Shown here piece by piece: positions 8,552-16,994 of a DNA stretch of 64,000 nt (position 1 is the first letter of the stretch; each line of letters starts with the position of its first letter). The notes below the pieces were generated by a model. It made no database searches. It was not told the origin of the DNA and saw only the letters and a program-made list of their open reading frames with translations. This stretch comes from Mycolicibacterium porcinum (GTDB lineage Bacteria; Actinomycetota; Actinomycetes; Mycobacteriales; Mycobacteriaceae), in NCBI GenBank assembly GCA_001942045.1, contig MSTD01000011.1:62001-126000 (forward strand), in the 5' to 3' direction. The position numbers were made by a program, and so were the translations under genes.

Positions 8552-8746
8552 CTATTCGTTGATTTCGCTGATCGCCCGTTCCGGGCAGTTGTCTATGGCC
8601 TCGCGCGCGGCGTCCTCAAGCCCGGCCGGAACCTCTTCCGGGTCGGCCACCGCCCAGCCGTCATCTGACATCTCGAAGACCTCGGGGCACAACGTCAGGC
8701 ACATGCCGTGCCCGGCACACCGGTCCTCGTCAACCCTGACCCGCAT
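8552..8746 (-). CDS. 3Fe-4S-type ferredoxin (partner of P450 at 8746-10023)
   Basis: A 64-residue ferredoxin starting MRVRVDEDRCAGHGMC. Histidine occupies the position of the second cysteine, the most common variant of this family, and the distal motif is CPERAI. The start overlaps the P450 stop (TGATG). Expected electron donor to that P450. Confidence 0.92.
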   Translation of the reverse strand: MRVRVDEDRCAGHGMCLTLCPEVFEMSDDGWAVADPEEVPAGLEDAAREAIDNCPERAISEINE

Positions 8747-10023
8747 CAGCTGTCGAACTCCAGATGCAGCTCGGTCAGCCCACGGAGGATGAAGGTGGGG
8801 ATGTAGTTGTAGCGGCGGTCGCCGTCGGAACCGTGTTCGGCCTCGGAGATCCGAATGTCGGTGGTGCGGTCGAGCAACCGCTCGATGCCCACCCGGGTTT
8901 CGGCACGCGCCAAGGGAGCGCCCGGGCAGCTGTGGATACCGCGACCGAAGGCCAGGTGCTGGCGGGCGTTCTTGCGCGCCGGGTCGAAGGTGTCGGGATC
9001 CTCGAATCGCCGCGGATCGCGGTTCGCCGCGCCGTTGAGCACCATCACCGTGGTACCGGCGTTCAACTCGGTCTCCCCGATCGTTACGGGGCAGCGCGAC
9101 AACCGGAAATCTCCCTTGACCGGACTCTCGATCCGCAGCGCCTCTTCGATGAAGTTCGGGATCAAGCTGCGGTCGGCCCGCAGCCGCTGCTGGATCTCGG
9201 GCTGTTCCCCGAGAACTTTCAGCGCGGTGCTGAGCAGGCGAACCGTGGTCTCCTGCCCGGCCGAGAAGACGTTGGTGGCCACCCGGGCCACATCGCCGAC
9301 GTCAGGGATACTGCCGTCGGGGAACGTGGCCAACGCCAGGCCGGTCAGGACATCGTCACGCGGGTTGGCCCGACGGTCCGCGGTGTAATCGGCGAACTGG
9401 CCATAGAGGAACTCCAGCGGGCTGTGGGACAACTCGCTGCTGGTGCTGCCGACCCCGCCGCCCGAATTCTGCTTGATGCCGTTGACGAAGGTCTCGCGAT
9501 CCTCGGCCGGGATACCGAGCAGATCGGCGATCACCAGCAGGGTGAACGGCCCGGCGAAGCCTTTGATGAACTCGCCGTGCCCCGGTTCCAGGTAGCTGTC
9601 GAGCACTTCGTCGGCCAGCTGCCACATGGCGTCCTCGTTCTCCTTGAGGCGCTTGGGCGTGATCAACCGCATCAGCAGAGAGCGGTGATCGGTGTGGGTA
9701 GGCGGATCCAGGGTCGGGAGCTGATCGCTGAACGGCAGCTCGTCGCGGTGCTTGTCGATGAGCGCGGTCACCTCTTCGGCGCTCCGCCCTTCCAGCGGCA
9801 CCGGGAAGCCCGGGAACGGTCCGGTGACCGACAGGCAGGACGAGAAGGTTTCCTCGTCGTTGTAGACCTGCACGGCCTCGTCCCAGCCGGTCACCATCGT
9901 GACGTTGTAGTGGTCTTCGCGCGTCACCGGGCACTTGTTCCGCAGCGCCTCGAAGAATGGGTACGGATCGTCGACCAATCGTTCATCGCGGAAAAAATCG
10001 ATACCGGTTGGGTCGATCGCCAT
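8746..10023 (-). CDS. cytochrome P450
   Basis: About 425 residues starting MAIDPTGIDFFRDERL. I-helix FSAGQETTVR, ExxR in EEALRIESP, heme loop FGRGIHSCPGAPLAR. The frame is open to 10089, but the ATG at 10023 has GGGAGCAG upstream and gives a normal P450 N-terminus; an ATG at 10068 is the alternative. Head of a unit with ferredoxin, DUF1330 and LLM genes. Upstream, at 10140-10154, lies a near-match to the GAGAAT-N3-ATTCTC palindrome, so this P450 may belong to the window-wide regulon. Substrate unknown. Confidence 0.93.
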   Translation of the reverse strand: MAIDPTGIDFFRDERLVDDPYPFFEALRNKCPVTREDHYNVTMVTGWDEAVQVYNDEETFSSCLSVTGPFPGFPVPLEGRSAEEVTALIDKHRDELPFSDQLPTLDPPTHTDHRSLLMRLITPKRLKENEDAMWQLADEVLDSYLEPGHGEFIKGFAGPFTLLVIADLLGIPAEDRETFVNGIKQNSGGGVGSTSSELSHSPLEFLYGQFADYTADRRANPRDDVLTGLALATFPDGSIPDVGDVARVATNVFSAGQETTVRLLSTALKVLGEQPEIQQRLRADRSLIPNFIEEALRIESPVKGDFRLSRCPVTIGETELNAGTTVMVLNGAANRDPRRFEDPDTFDPARKNARQHLAFGRGIHSCPGAPLARAETRVGIERLLDRTTDIRISEAEHGSDGDRRYNYIPTFILRGLTELHLEFDS

Positions 10024-10139
10024 CAGCTGCTCCCGTTCCAGCCACACGTAGGAGAATGTGGCTCTCATCTGTGAATAGTAGATTTCCATAGCACCGGTTG
10101 CGCGTCAACGCCGCACCTCACCTATCAGCAGTAAGCAGC

Positions 10140-10154
10140 AAGAATAGGATTCTC
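10140..10154. promoter_or_regulatory. candidate operator, GAGAAT-N3-ATTCTC family (11/12)
   Basis: Reads AAGAAT-agg-ATTCTC, one mismatch in the outer base from the consensus palindrome. It lies 117 bp upstream of the P450 start in a divergent promoter region. A weaker match, GAGAAT-gtg-GCTCTC (10/12), is at 10052-10066, closer to the P450. Confidence 0.5.
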
Positions 10155-10246
10155 CGGCTCCGTAGCGCTGAGCGGTCGGCACCCCGCATCCTCACCGGCC
10201 AGGAACCATCCGAACCGGCGGCCGTGCACCGGCGCGCGACGTGGCG

Positions 10247-10269
10247 ATAGTTAGACAAACGTCAACTAT
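10247..10269. promoter_or_regulatory. candidate operator of the TetR regulator at 10305
   Basis: Inverted arms ATAGTT (10247-10252) and AACTAT (10264-10269) with an inner GAC/GTC dyad. It is followed by TACAGT at 10292-10297, a TANNNT-type -10 element placed 7 bases before the ATG at 10305. The TetR mRNA may therefore be leaderless and the operator would cover the region just upstream of or at the -35 position. Confidence 0.45.
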
Positions 10270-10304
10270 TTTCAATCGCAGAATCCGTTGTTACAGTGCC
10301 GGGT

Positions 10305-10961
10305 ATGCCCAGAGGGACTGCGACAGAGCCTGCTGACAGCAGTCAACGCCGGGCATCGTTTCAGCGGGCCCGGTCGCACCGGACCAAGCGTGATCTGGTG
10401 CAGGCCGCGATGGCGCTGTGGCGCACGAACGGCTACGCGAAGACCACCGTCGCCGACATCTGTCGCGCCGCGGGAGTGTCCCGCGCCCTCTTCTACTTCT
10501 ATTTCCCCGCCAAGGAAGACGTGCTGTTCGAGGTGGGGCTGACCTCGACCCGACTGGCACAGAAGCGGGTGAAATCGCTACTGGTCGGCGACTACGACGT
10601 GATGACCGTGATCGCCGAGGCGCTGCGCACCCTGGAACGGTCGATGGCGCGCAACCCACCCGATCTGATCGTCGAGACGATCTTGGAGGGGTATCGGCAC
10701 GAGCACCGGATCCTGGCCGGCGACGTCGATCCGGATGCGCAGGACGCCGACATGTTCGGTGAGTTGTTCCACCGGGCCCAGGCTGACGGCAAGCTTGGTT
10801 CCCACGTCGACGTGGAGCATCTGTCCCGGCTGGCGCAGATTCTCGTCAGCGAAGGCGTCCGGCACTGGGCCGGCGGCAGTTTCGGCGACCGGTCGTTCAC
10901 CGACGTCGTCACACGTGACATCGGCGCGATGATCACTGGATTCAACAACATCAGCAACTAG
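10305..10961 (+). CDS. TetR-family transcriptional regulator
   Basis: About 218 residues with an N-terminal TetR helix-turn-helix (TTVADICRAAGVSRALFYFYF) and a variable ligand domain. Neither the ATG at 10305 nor the GTG at 10296 has a Shine-Dalgarno sequence; the ATG is favoured because a TACAGT -10-like element ends 7 bases before it, fitting a leaderless transcript. It precedes the ACAD-kinase-oxidoreductase genes by only 15 bp, so it probably controls its own operon. A dyad at 10247-10269 is the likely binding site. The ligand may be an acyl-CoA made by the operon. Confidence 0.85.
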   Translation: MPRGTATEPADSSQRRASFQRARSHRTKRDLVQAAMALWRTNGYAKTTVADICRAAGVSRALFYFYFPAKEDVLFEVGLTSTRLAQKRVKSLLVGDYDVMTVIAEALRTLERSMARNPPDLIVETILEGYRHEHRILAGDVDPDAQDADMFGELFHRAQADGKLGSHVDVEHLSRLAQILVSEGVRHWAGGSFGDRSFTDVVTRDIGAMITGFNNISN

Positions 10962-10976
10962 ACCGGAGGACCCCCG

Positions 10977-12278
10977 ATGGCGTGGGATTTCGAGACCGAC
11001 CCCGAATATCAGGAATTGCTGGACTGGGCCGATGAGTTCGTGACCGAACAGGTCGAGCCGCTCGATCTGGCCTTTCCGCACCTGCAGTTCACCCAATTGG
11101 AGGGCAAGCGCAGGGAAGCGATCGACCCCCTCAAGGCACAGGTTCGCGAAAAGGGCTTGTGGGCCACGCATCTCGGGCCAGACCTCGGCGGACAAGGATA
11201 CGGGCAGCTCAAGCTGGCGTTGCTCAACGAGATCCTGGGCCGCTCGCAGTGGGCTCCGATCGTATTCGGCTGTCAGGCCCCGGACACCGGCAATGCCGAG
11301 ATCATCGCGCACTACGGCACCGAGCAGCAGAAGAAGCAATACCTGCATCCGCTGCTCGAGGGCGAACTGTTCTCCTGCTATTCGATGACCGAACCGCATG
11401 CCGGTGCGGACCCGACCCTGTTCACCACCAGCGCGGTACGTGACGGGGACGACTGGGTGATAAACGGCTGGAAGTTCTTCTCCTCCAACGCCGCAACCGC
11501 ATCGTTCCTGATCGTCATGGTGGTCACCAATCCCGAGGTGAGCGCCTACCAGGGCATGTCGATGTTTCTGGTGCCCACCGACACTCCCGGCGTCAAGATC
11601 GTCCGCAACGTGGGCCTGTACGGCGAGGCGGACAACCACGGCAGCCATGCGTTGATCCACTACGACAACGTCCGGGTACCCGCCGAGGCGCTCCTGGGCG
11701 GCGAGGGTCAGGCCTTCGTGATCGCCCAGACCAGGTTGGGCGGCGGTCGGATTCACCATGCGATGCGCACGATCGGCCTGGCCCAGAAAGCACTGGACAT
11801 GATGTGCGAACGCGCGCTGAGCCGGGAAACCCAGGGCAGCCGACTGTCGGACAAGCAGTTCGTCCAGGGTTACATCGCCGATTCCTATGCTCAGCTGCTG
11901 CAGTTCCGGCTGATGGTGCTCTACACCGCATGGGAGATCGACAAGTACAACGACTACAAGAAGGTCCGCAAGGACATCGCCGCGGTCAAGGTGGCCATGC
12001 CCACCGTGCTGCACGACATCGCCTGGCGCGCAATGCAGGTCCACGGCGCATTGGGGGTCACCAACGAGATGCCGTTCCTCGGCATGGTCACCGGCGCCGC
12101 GGTGATGGGCCTGGCCGACGGCCCGACCGAGGTACACAAGACCACGGTCGCCCGGCAGGTGCTGCGCGACTACCAGCCGACCACCGACACCTGGCCCACC
12201 GAGTGGATACCCCGCAAGCGCGAAGCCGCGAAGGCCAAGTTCGCCGAGTATCTCGAAGCCGAGGTGGGCAACCTGTGA
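10977..12278 (+). CDS. acyl-CoA dehydrogenase, ACAD10/ACAD11-like
   Basis: A 433-residue acyl-CoA dehydrogenase. Visible are the flavin/substrate segment SMTEPHAGADPT, the motif NGWKFFSS, and the C-terminal QVHGALGVTNEMP region that in this subgroup replaces the usual QxxGGxG. The ATG has GGAGGA upstream. The next gene, overlapping by 4 bp, encodes an aminoglycoside-phosphotransferase-fold protein. In human ACAD10 and ACAD11 these two domains are fused, and in Pseudomonas putida separate LvaA and LvaC proteins phosphorylate and then eliminate phosphate from 4-hydroxyacyl-CoA. The pair here is best read as the split bacterial form; activity on 4-hydroxyacyl-CoA is inference from that parallel. 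Confidence 0.85.
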   Translation: MAWDFETDPEYQELLDWADEFVTEQVEPLDLAFPHLQFTQLEGKRREAIDPLKAQVREKGLWATHLGPDLGGQGYGQLKLALLNEILGRSQWAPIVFGCQAPDTGNAEIIAHYGTEQQKKQYLHPLLEGELFSCYSMTEPHAGADPTLFTTSAVRDGDDWVINGWKFFSSNAATASFLIVMVVTNPEVSAYQGMSMFLVPTDTPGVKIVRNVGLYGEADNHGSHALIHYDNVRVPAEALLGGEGQAFVIAQTRLGGGRIHHAMRTIGLAQKALDMMCERALSRETQGSRLSDKQFVQGYIADSYAQLLQFRLMVLYTAWEIDKYNDYKKVRKDIAAVKVAMPTVLHDIAWRAMQVHGALGVTNEMPFLGMVTGAAVMGLADGPTEVHKTTVARQVLRDYQPTTDTWPTEWIPRKREAAKAKFAEYLEAEVGNL

Positions 12279-13300
12279 GGGAGATCGACACTGCGCGCCT
12301 CGCCGATTGGATGGACAACGCCGGGTTGTCCGGCAAAGGCGAACCGCTTGAGGCCCGTTTCCTGTCCGGCGGCACCCAGAACGTCATCTATGAGATCCGC
12401 CGTGGCGAGCACACCTGTGTGCTGCGGATGCCGCCGGCGGGCGCTCCACCAGATCGGGACAAGGGCATTTTGCGGGAATGGCGCATCATCGAGGCGCTCG
12501 ACGGCACAGATGTCCCGCACACCGCCGCGGTCGGAGTGTGCGCCGATCCGGAGGTGCTGGGCAGGCCGTTCTATCTGATGGGCTTCGTCGACGGCTGGTC
12601 CCCGATGGACACGCACGGCCGCTGGCCCGAGCCGTTCAATACCGACCTGAGTACCCGGCCCGGTCTCAGTTATCAACTGGCCGAAGGTATTGCGCTGCTG
12701 TCCAAGGTCGACTGGCAGGCCAAGGGGTTGGGTGACCTCGGTCGGCCGGACGGCTTCCACGAACGCCAGGTCTCCCGCTGGATCGGCTTCCTCGACCGGA
12801 TCAAGAACCGTGAGTTGCCCGGGCTCGAGGTGGCCACGGAGTGGCTTCGGGCCCACAAGCCACTCGATTTCATCCCCGGTCTGATGCACGGGGACTACCA
12901 GTTCGCCAATGTCATGTACCGCCACGGCACCCCGGCCACAATGGCCGCGATCGTGGACTGGGAGATGGGCACCGTCGGCGACCCGAAGCTGGACCTGGCC
13001 TGGATGGTGCAGAGCTGGCCGGCCGATCCCGATCATCCGGAGCCGTCCGAGATGGGTTACGTGGACATGCGCGGGATGCCTTCGCGTGACGACGTCGTCG
13101 CCCACTACGCAAAGGTCTCCGGACGCCAGGTCGACGACCTGGACTACTACCTGGTGCTGGCGAAGTGGAAGCTCGCGATCGTCCTGGAGCAGGGTTTCCA
13201 GCGAGCCGGCGACGACGAGAAGCTGCTGGCCTTCGGGCCGGTGGTCATCGAGCTGATGCGGTCTGCCGCCGAACTCGCCGAATCCACCGACTACCGGTGA
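12275..13300 (+). CDS. aminoglycoside-phosphotransferase-fold kinase, candidate 4-hydroxyacyl-CoA kinase
   Basis: About 341 residues from a GTG that overlaps the ACAD stop (GTGA). Kinase landmarks are LSGGTQN (nucleotide loop), LRMP, the catalytic loop MHGDYQFANVM (HGDxxxxN) and the metal-binding IVDWE. This is the APH/ACAD10-11 N-terminal domain family rather than an antibiotic-resistance enzyme, as shown by its fixed coupling to the ACAD gene. Predicted to phosphorylate the 4-hydroxyl of an acyl-CoA before elimination by the ACAD; not proven by sequence alone. Confidence 0.82.
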   Translation: MREIDTARLADWMDNAGLSGKGEPLEARFLSGGTQNVIYEIRRGEHTCVLRMPPAGAPPDRDKGILREWRIIEALDGTDVPHTAAVGVCADPEVLGRPFYLMGFVDGWSPMDTHGRWPEPFNTDLSTRPGLSYQLAEGIALLSKVDWQAKGLGDLGRPDGFHERQVSRWIGFLDRIKNRELPGLEVATEWLRAHKPLDFIPGLMHGDYQFANVMYRHGTPATMAAIVDWEMGTVGDPKLDLAWMVQSWPADPDHPEPSEMGYVDMRGMPSRDDVVAHYAKVSGRQVDDLDYYLVLAKWKLAIVLEQGFQRAGDDEKLLAFGPVVIELMRSAAELAESTDYR

Positions 13301-14298
13301 GGGCGGCCATCTGCCCCGAGTACGGGCCCCCGGATGTCGTTCGCGTCGAAGACGTCCCAGCTCCCCCGCTGGAGGCCGGCCAGGTCCGGGTCCAGGTCGG
13401 CGCGGCCGCGGTGAACTTCCCCGATGTGTTGCTGGTCGCCGACAAGTACCAGATCCACGTGCCGGTGCCGTTCATTCCGGGTAGTGAGTTTGCCGGCGTG
13501 GTCACCGAGGTCGCCTCTGACACTGGCGATTTCGCTGTGGGCGACCGGGTGACCGGCACCGGTCTGTTCGGTGCGTTCGCCGAGCAGGTGTGTGTCCCGG
13601 CGTCGGCGCTGGCCCGGATTCCCGATGGTGTAGACGACGGCACCGCGGCCGCCTTCGGGGTGGCTCACCGCACGGCGTATCACACGTTGCGCTCGGTGGC
13701 CCGGATCCGACCGGGCGACGACGTGATCGTGCTGGGCGCCGGCGGCGGTGTGGGGCTGGCGGCCGTACAGCTCGCGACCGCCCTCGGCGCGCGGGTCACG
13801 ACAGTGGCCTCCTCGGACGAAAAGCTATCGATTGCAGCGCGTTACGGTGCTGTCGCGCTCGTCGACCACACCCGCGGAGACTTGCGTGCCGCTCTGCGGG
13901 AAGCCCTTCCCGACGGCGCGGACGCCGTGCTCGACCCGGTCGGCGGCGAGTTGTCCGAGCCGGCGTTACGGTCGCTGCGTCGCGGCGGCCGGTTCGTGAC
14001 GATCGGCTACGCCTCGGGCGTGATCCCCCGAATCCCACTGAACCTGGTCCTGGTCAAGGGAATTCACATCCTGGGTTTTCAGTTCCAGGACATCGCGCCG
14101 GACGAATTCACCCGCAACGATGCCGAATTGCGGGACCTGCTGGCCACCGGTGCCGTCCGGCCACACATCGGGGCGGTCTATCCGCTGAGCGAGGCCGCCG
14201 CGGCACTGCGCGAGGTGGCCTCGGGGAAAGCCGTCGGCAAGGTCGTGATCGAGCTCAGGACTCCTTCGGCGGATAGAAGTACTCCCGCCACGCCGTGA
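13297..14298 (+). CDS. zinc-independent MDR oxidoreductase (NADPH:quinone reductase family)
   Basis: About 333 residues from a GTG overlapping the kinase stop (GTGA). It has the MDR catalytic domain start (YGPPDVVRVEDVPAP), the VNFPDVLLV segment typical of quinone reductases and trans-enoyl reductases, and the nucleotide-binding motif VLGAGGGVGLAAVQLA. Zinc-ligand cysteines are absent. Probably an NADPH-dependent enoyl or quinone reductase of the same operon. Its 3' end overlaps the converging SnoaL-like gene by 44 bp. Confidence 0.85.
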   Translation: MRAAICPEYGPPDVVRVEDVPAPPLEAGQVRVQVGAAAVNFPDVLLVADKYQIHVPVPFIPGSEFAGVVTEVASDTGDFAVGDRVTGTGLFGAFAEQVCVPASALARIPDGVDDGTAAAFGVAHRTAYHTLRSVARIRPGDDVIVLGAGGGVGLAAVQLATALGARVTTVASSDEKLSIAARYGAVALVDHTRGDLRAALREALPDGADAVLDPVGGELSEPALRSLRRGGRFVTIGYASGVIPRIPLNLVLVKGIHILGFQFQDIAPDEFTRNDAELRDLLATGAVRPHIGAVYPLSEAAAALREVASGKAVGKVVIELRTPSADRSTPATP

Positions 14299-14611
14299 TC
14301 TTCTCGTCGCGCACTTCGTAGGCTCCCATGACGGGCCAGCTCATCTGCGTGCCGTTCACGGTCCAATGATCGTGCCGTTCCATCAACACGACATCACCGT
14401 CCACTGCCAGGTGCAGGATCTCGAGGTCTACACATGTGCCGCCGGCGAAGAACGTCTTCATCATCTCGTGGATCGCGTCGCGCCCGGCGAGCTTCGGCCA
14501 GTCGGGCCCGATGTCGAAGGTGGCGTCGTCGGCGAAGTGACTCATGACTTCGTCGACGTCATTGCTTGCCCACGCGGCGATCTCGGCGCGCACAATCTCT
14601 TCAGCGGTCAT
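14255..14611 (-). CDS. SnoaL-like / limonene-epoxide-hydrolase-type NTF2-fold protein
   Basis: About 118 residues of the NTF2-like cone fold: N-terminal helix AEEIVRAEIAAWASND, then FADDATFDIGPDWP, GRDAIHEMM, and MERHDHWTV with the R-x-D pair that is catalytic in limonene-1,2-epoxide hydrolase, followed by WREYFY. The ATG at 14611 follows GGGAAACGCC; an ATG four codons upstream is the alternative. Divergent from the P450 at 14746. Epoxide hydrolase or isomerase activity is possible, not certain. Its 3' end overlaps the MDR gene. Confidence 0.72.
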   Translation of the reverse strand: MTAEEIVRAEIAAWASNDVDEVMSHFADDATFDIGPDWPKLAGRDAIHEMMKTFFAGGTCVDLEILHLAVDGDVVLMERHDHWTVNGTQMSWPVMGAYEVRDEKITAWREYFYPPKES

Positions 14612-14745
14612 GGCGTTTCCCATCGGTCCGTAGCGACAGTTATTTACACTTCACCGACCAACTGTAATGATGGTCAAATACCTGCTAAGCAAGCGCTCAG
14701 GAAAACCAGCCCGCATCAGCACGCCCGCCACCCGATGGAGGCCTC

Positions 14746-15936
14746 ATGACAGCGCCCACCGCGCCAGCGGAACCAGATCTGTACTACGACCCGTACAGCG
14801 TCGAGCTCAACATGGATCCCTATTCGGTATTCGCCCGAATCAGGGAAGAGGCCCCGCTCTACTACAACGAACAGCACGACTTCTATGCGCTCAGCCGCTA
14901 CGACGACGTCAACAAGGCCGTCATCGACCATGACACATTCATCTCCGGTCGCGGGGCCCTACTCGAGATCATCAAGTCCGGCATGGAAATACCGCCGGGA
15001 ACGCTGATCTTCGAGGATCCGCCGATCCACAACATCCACCGCAACCTGCTGTCGCGGGTGTTCACCCCCCGCAAGGTGCTGGCGCTCGAACCGCAGATCC
15101 GCGAATTCACCGCACGCTGTCTGGATCCGCTGGTCGGATCGGACCGCTTCGACTTCGTCAACGACCTCGGAGAACAGATGCCGATGCGTGTCATCGGCAT
15201 GCTGCTGGGTATTCCCGAAGACCGGCAGCGGGCCATCACCGACCACGGCGAGGAAACCCTGCAGGGACAGACGGTCGACGCCCTGGCCACCGGTGAGGTG
15301 TTCGCCGAGTTCATCGACTGGCGCACCAAGCACCCGTCCGACGACATCATGACCGACCTGCTCAACGCTGAGTTCACCGATGAGACCGGCACCGTGCGCA
15401 CGCTGCGCCGTGACGAACTGCTGCTGTACCTGACGGTGATCGCAACGGCCGGTTCCGAGACCACCACGCGGCTGATCGGCTGGGCCGGCAAGACCCTGGC
15501 CGACGTCCCTGATCAACGCCGCGAGCTGGTGGAGAATCCTGAGCTCATCCCCCAGGCGATCGAGGAGATCCTGCGCTGGGAGCCGCCGGCACTGCAGATC
15601 GCCCGCTACGTCACCCGCGACGTCGAGTACTACGGCCAGACCGTTCCGGAGGGCTCGGCGATGCTGATGCTGGTCGGCGCGGCCAACCGCGACCACCGGC
15701 GGTTCGCCCCGGACGGCGATGTCTTCGACATTCACCGGGAACAGAAGTCTCACATGACTTTTGGGGCAGGCACGCACTTCTGCATGGGCAACGCGCTGGC
15801 CCGCCTCGAAGGACGCATCGCACTGGAGGAGATCCTCAAACGCTTCCCGGAATGGGAGGTCGACTGGGCCAACGCCAAGCCGTCGGAGACCGCCGCGGTG
15901 CGGGGCTGGGCCGCGATGCCCACGTTCGTGTCCTGA
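14746..15936 (+). CDS. cytochrome P450 (without adjacent ferredoxin)
   Basis: A 396-residue P450: I-helix ATAGSETTTR, ExxR in EEILRWEPP, heme loop FGAGTHFCMGNALAR. The N-terminus resembles that of the P450 at 5025 (both have APLYYNE and FYALxR), suggesting a common recent ancestor. Unlike the other three P450s of the window it has no ferredoxin next to it and must borrow one. Divergent from the NTF2-fold protein at 14611, which may handle an epoxide it makes. Confidence 0.93.
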   Translation: MTAPTAPAEPDLYYDPYSVELNMDPYSVFARIREEAPLYYNEQHDFYALSRYDDVNKAVIDHDTFISGRGALLEIIKSGMEIPPGTLIFEDPPIHNIHRNLLSRVFTPRKVLALEPQIREFTARCLDPLVGSDRFDFVNDLGEQMPMRVIGMLLGIPEDRQRAITDHGEETLQGQTVDALATGEVFAEFIDWRTKHPSDDIMTDLLNAEFTDETGTVRTLRRDELLLYLTVIATAGSETTTRLIGWAGKTLADVPDQRRELVENPELIPQAIEEILRWEPPALQIARYVTRDVEYYGQTVPEGSAMLMLVGAANRDHRRFAPDGDVFDIHREQKSHMTFGAGTHFCMGNALARLEGRIALEEILKRFPEWEVDWANAKPSETAAVRGWAAMPTFVS

Positions 15937-15947
15937 TCCTGGATGGC

Positions 15948-16886
15948 TCAGGACTTTCCGCCGCTCGACGCGGCGACGTTACGGGCCATCCAGGCCTGAT
16001 TCTGGGCAGCGAGGATGCCTTCTGCCGCTGCGACAAATTTGTCGTCGGCCTCAGCGCGTCCCTGGCTCGCCTGCCCGGAGCCTCCTTCGCGGTCCCGCAG
16101 CAGGCGCTCGAGTTGTTTGTAGGTTCGGGTGTATTCAAGGGCCAACGCGTCGTAACGCTGAACGGCGGCGTGCGCCGTGGTGGCCGCGACGATCGTCGTC
16201 AACACACTGGTCCACGCCGCCAGTTGCGGCACTCCCCCAGCCGCGCCTGCGGACAGGCAAACTGCGACGACGGCAAGGGCGATCTCGATGAAACGGTATT
16301 GGCCTGCTCGCCGTTTCATCAGTTCACTCTTCGGTCGGTAGTAGGCATCGATCTGGCGTTGGACGCGGTGTTCGACGTAACTTTCCACCGAGTTCACCGC
16401 TGGGAGCTCACGATGACGCGCGGCCAGCCCGACCGTTACATCGCTGATGTCGTCGGCGTCGGCGAGGATGCGTTCGACATTCGTCCGGAACTGCGCATCT
16501 GCGTCGCCACCGCGATAGGGCGCCACACCCGCCAGGAATGTGTAGATGTCGGCCTTCAATGCCTCCGACACCGAGCGTGAGCGGGTCCAGCACTCAACCC
16601 GGCCTCGCCGGGTTGCCATTTGCAGCAAGGTGACCAACCCCATCGACACTGCCGCGACGACCGAAAGTGCGGTGGCCGGCTCGGACGAATTCGTTCCCCA
16701 GTACTTTCCCGCCTGCGCCGCCAAAGCCGCCAGTACCGCGGCCGCTATCGTCAACGCCAGGGAGACATTTCGGGCCCGCAACAGCGAGTGTTTGAGTTTG
16801 TCCGCGGCCTGCGACCATACGCTCTGCGCCTCCCAAGCCCACGTCACGTGGTCAGAGACGGCGGTTTTGGCGATGCTGCCACCCAT
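15948..16886 (-). CDS. SLATT-like (DUF4231) four-helix membrane protein
   Basis: A 312-residue membrane protein with two separate two-helix modules: hydrophobic segments at about 41-59 and 71-90, and at about 199-219 and 223-243. After the first pair comes ECWTRSRSVSEALKADIY, and after the last pair RYDALALEYTRTYKQL; both resemble the conserved post-membrane helices of SLATT domains (SMODS- and SLOG-associating two-helix effectors). The double SLATT layout is known in DUF4231 proteins. In conflict systems SLATT proteins are predicted pore-forming effectors gated by nucleotide sensors, but no SMODS, SLOG or reverse transcriptase gene is adjacent. Family call moderately sure; function open. Confidence 0.6.
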   Translation of the reverse strand: MGGSIAKTAVSDHVTWAWEAQSVWSQAADKLKHSLLRARNVSLALTIAAAVLAALAAQAGKYWGTNSSEPATALSVVAAVSMGLVTLLQMATRRGRVECWTRSRSVSEALKADIYTFLAGVAPYRGGDADAQFRTNVERILADADDISDVTVGLAARHRELPAVNSVESYVEHRVQRQIDAYYRPKSELMKRRAGQYRFIEIALAVVAVCLSAGAAGGVPQLAAWTSVLTTIVAATTAHAAVQRYDALALEYTRTYKQLERLLRDREGGSGQASQGRAEADDKFVAAAEGILAAQNQAWMARNVAASSGGKS

Positions 16887-16994
16887 ACTGGGAGCCTAAG
16901 CGCGGGACCGTCGGACAATTAGAGTAGTGCGCTACCTGTGTGCAGCGTCTCCGGCCAATTGAGTATCGAACGTTGAGTGGGCAGGAACGCTCCG

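Noticed and set aside
12275-13300. Kinase-fold gene as an aminoglycoside resistance gene
   Set aside because: Coupling to an ACAD and the ACAD10/11-like motifs argue for acyl-CoA metabolism.
14636-14665. ACAGTT-N18-AACTGT between the NTF2-fold gene and the P450
   Set aside because: Spacer too long for a usual TetR site and no regulator next to it; might be chance in an AT-richer promoter.
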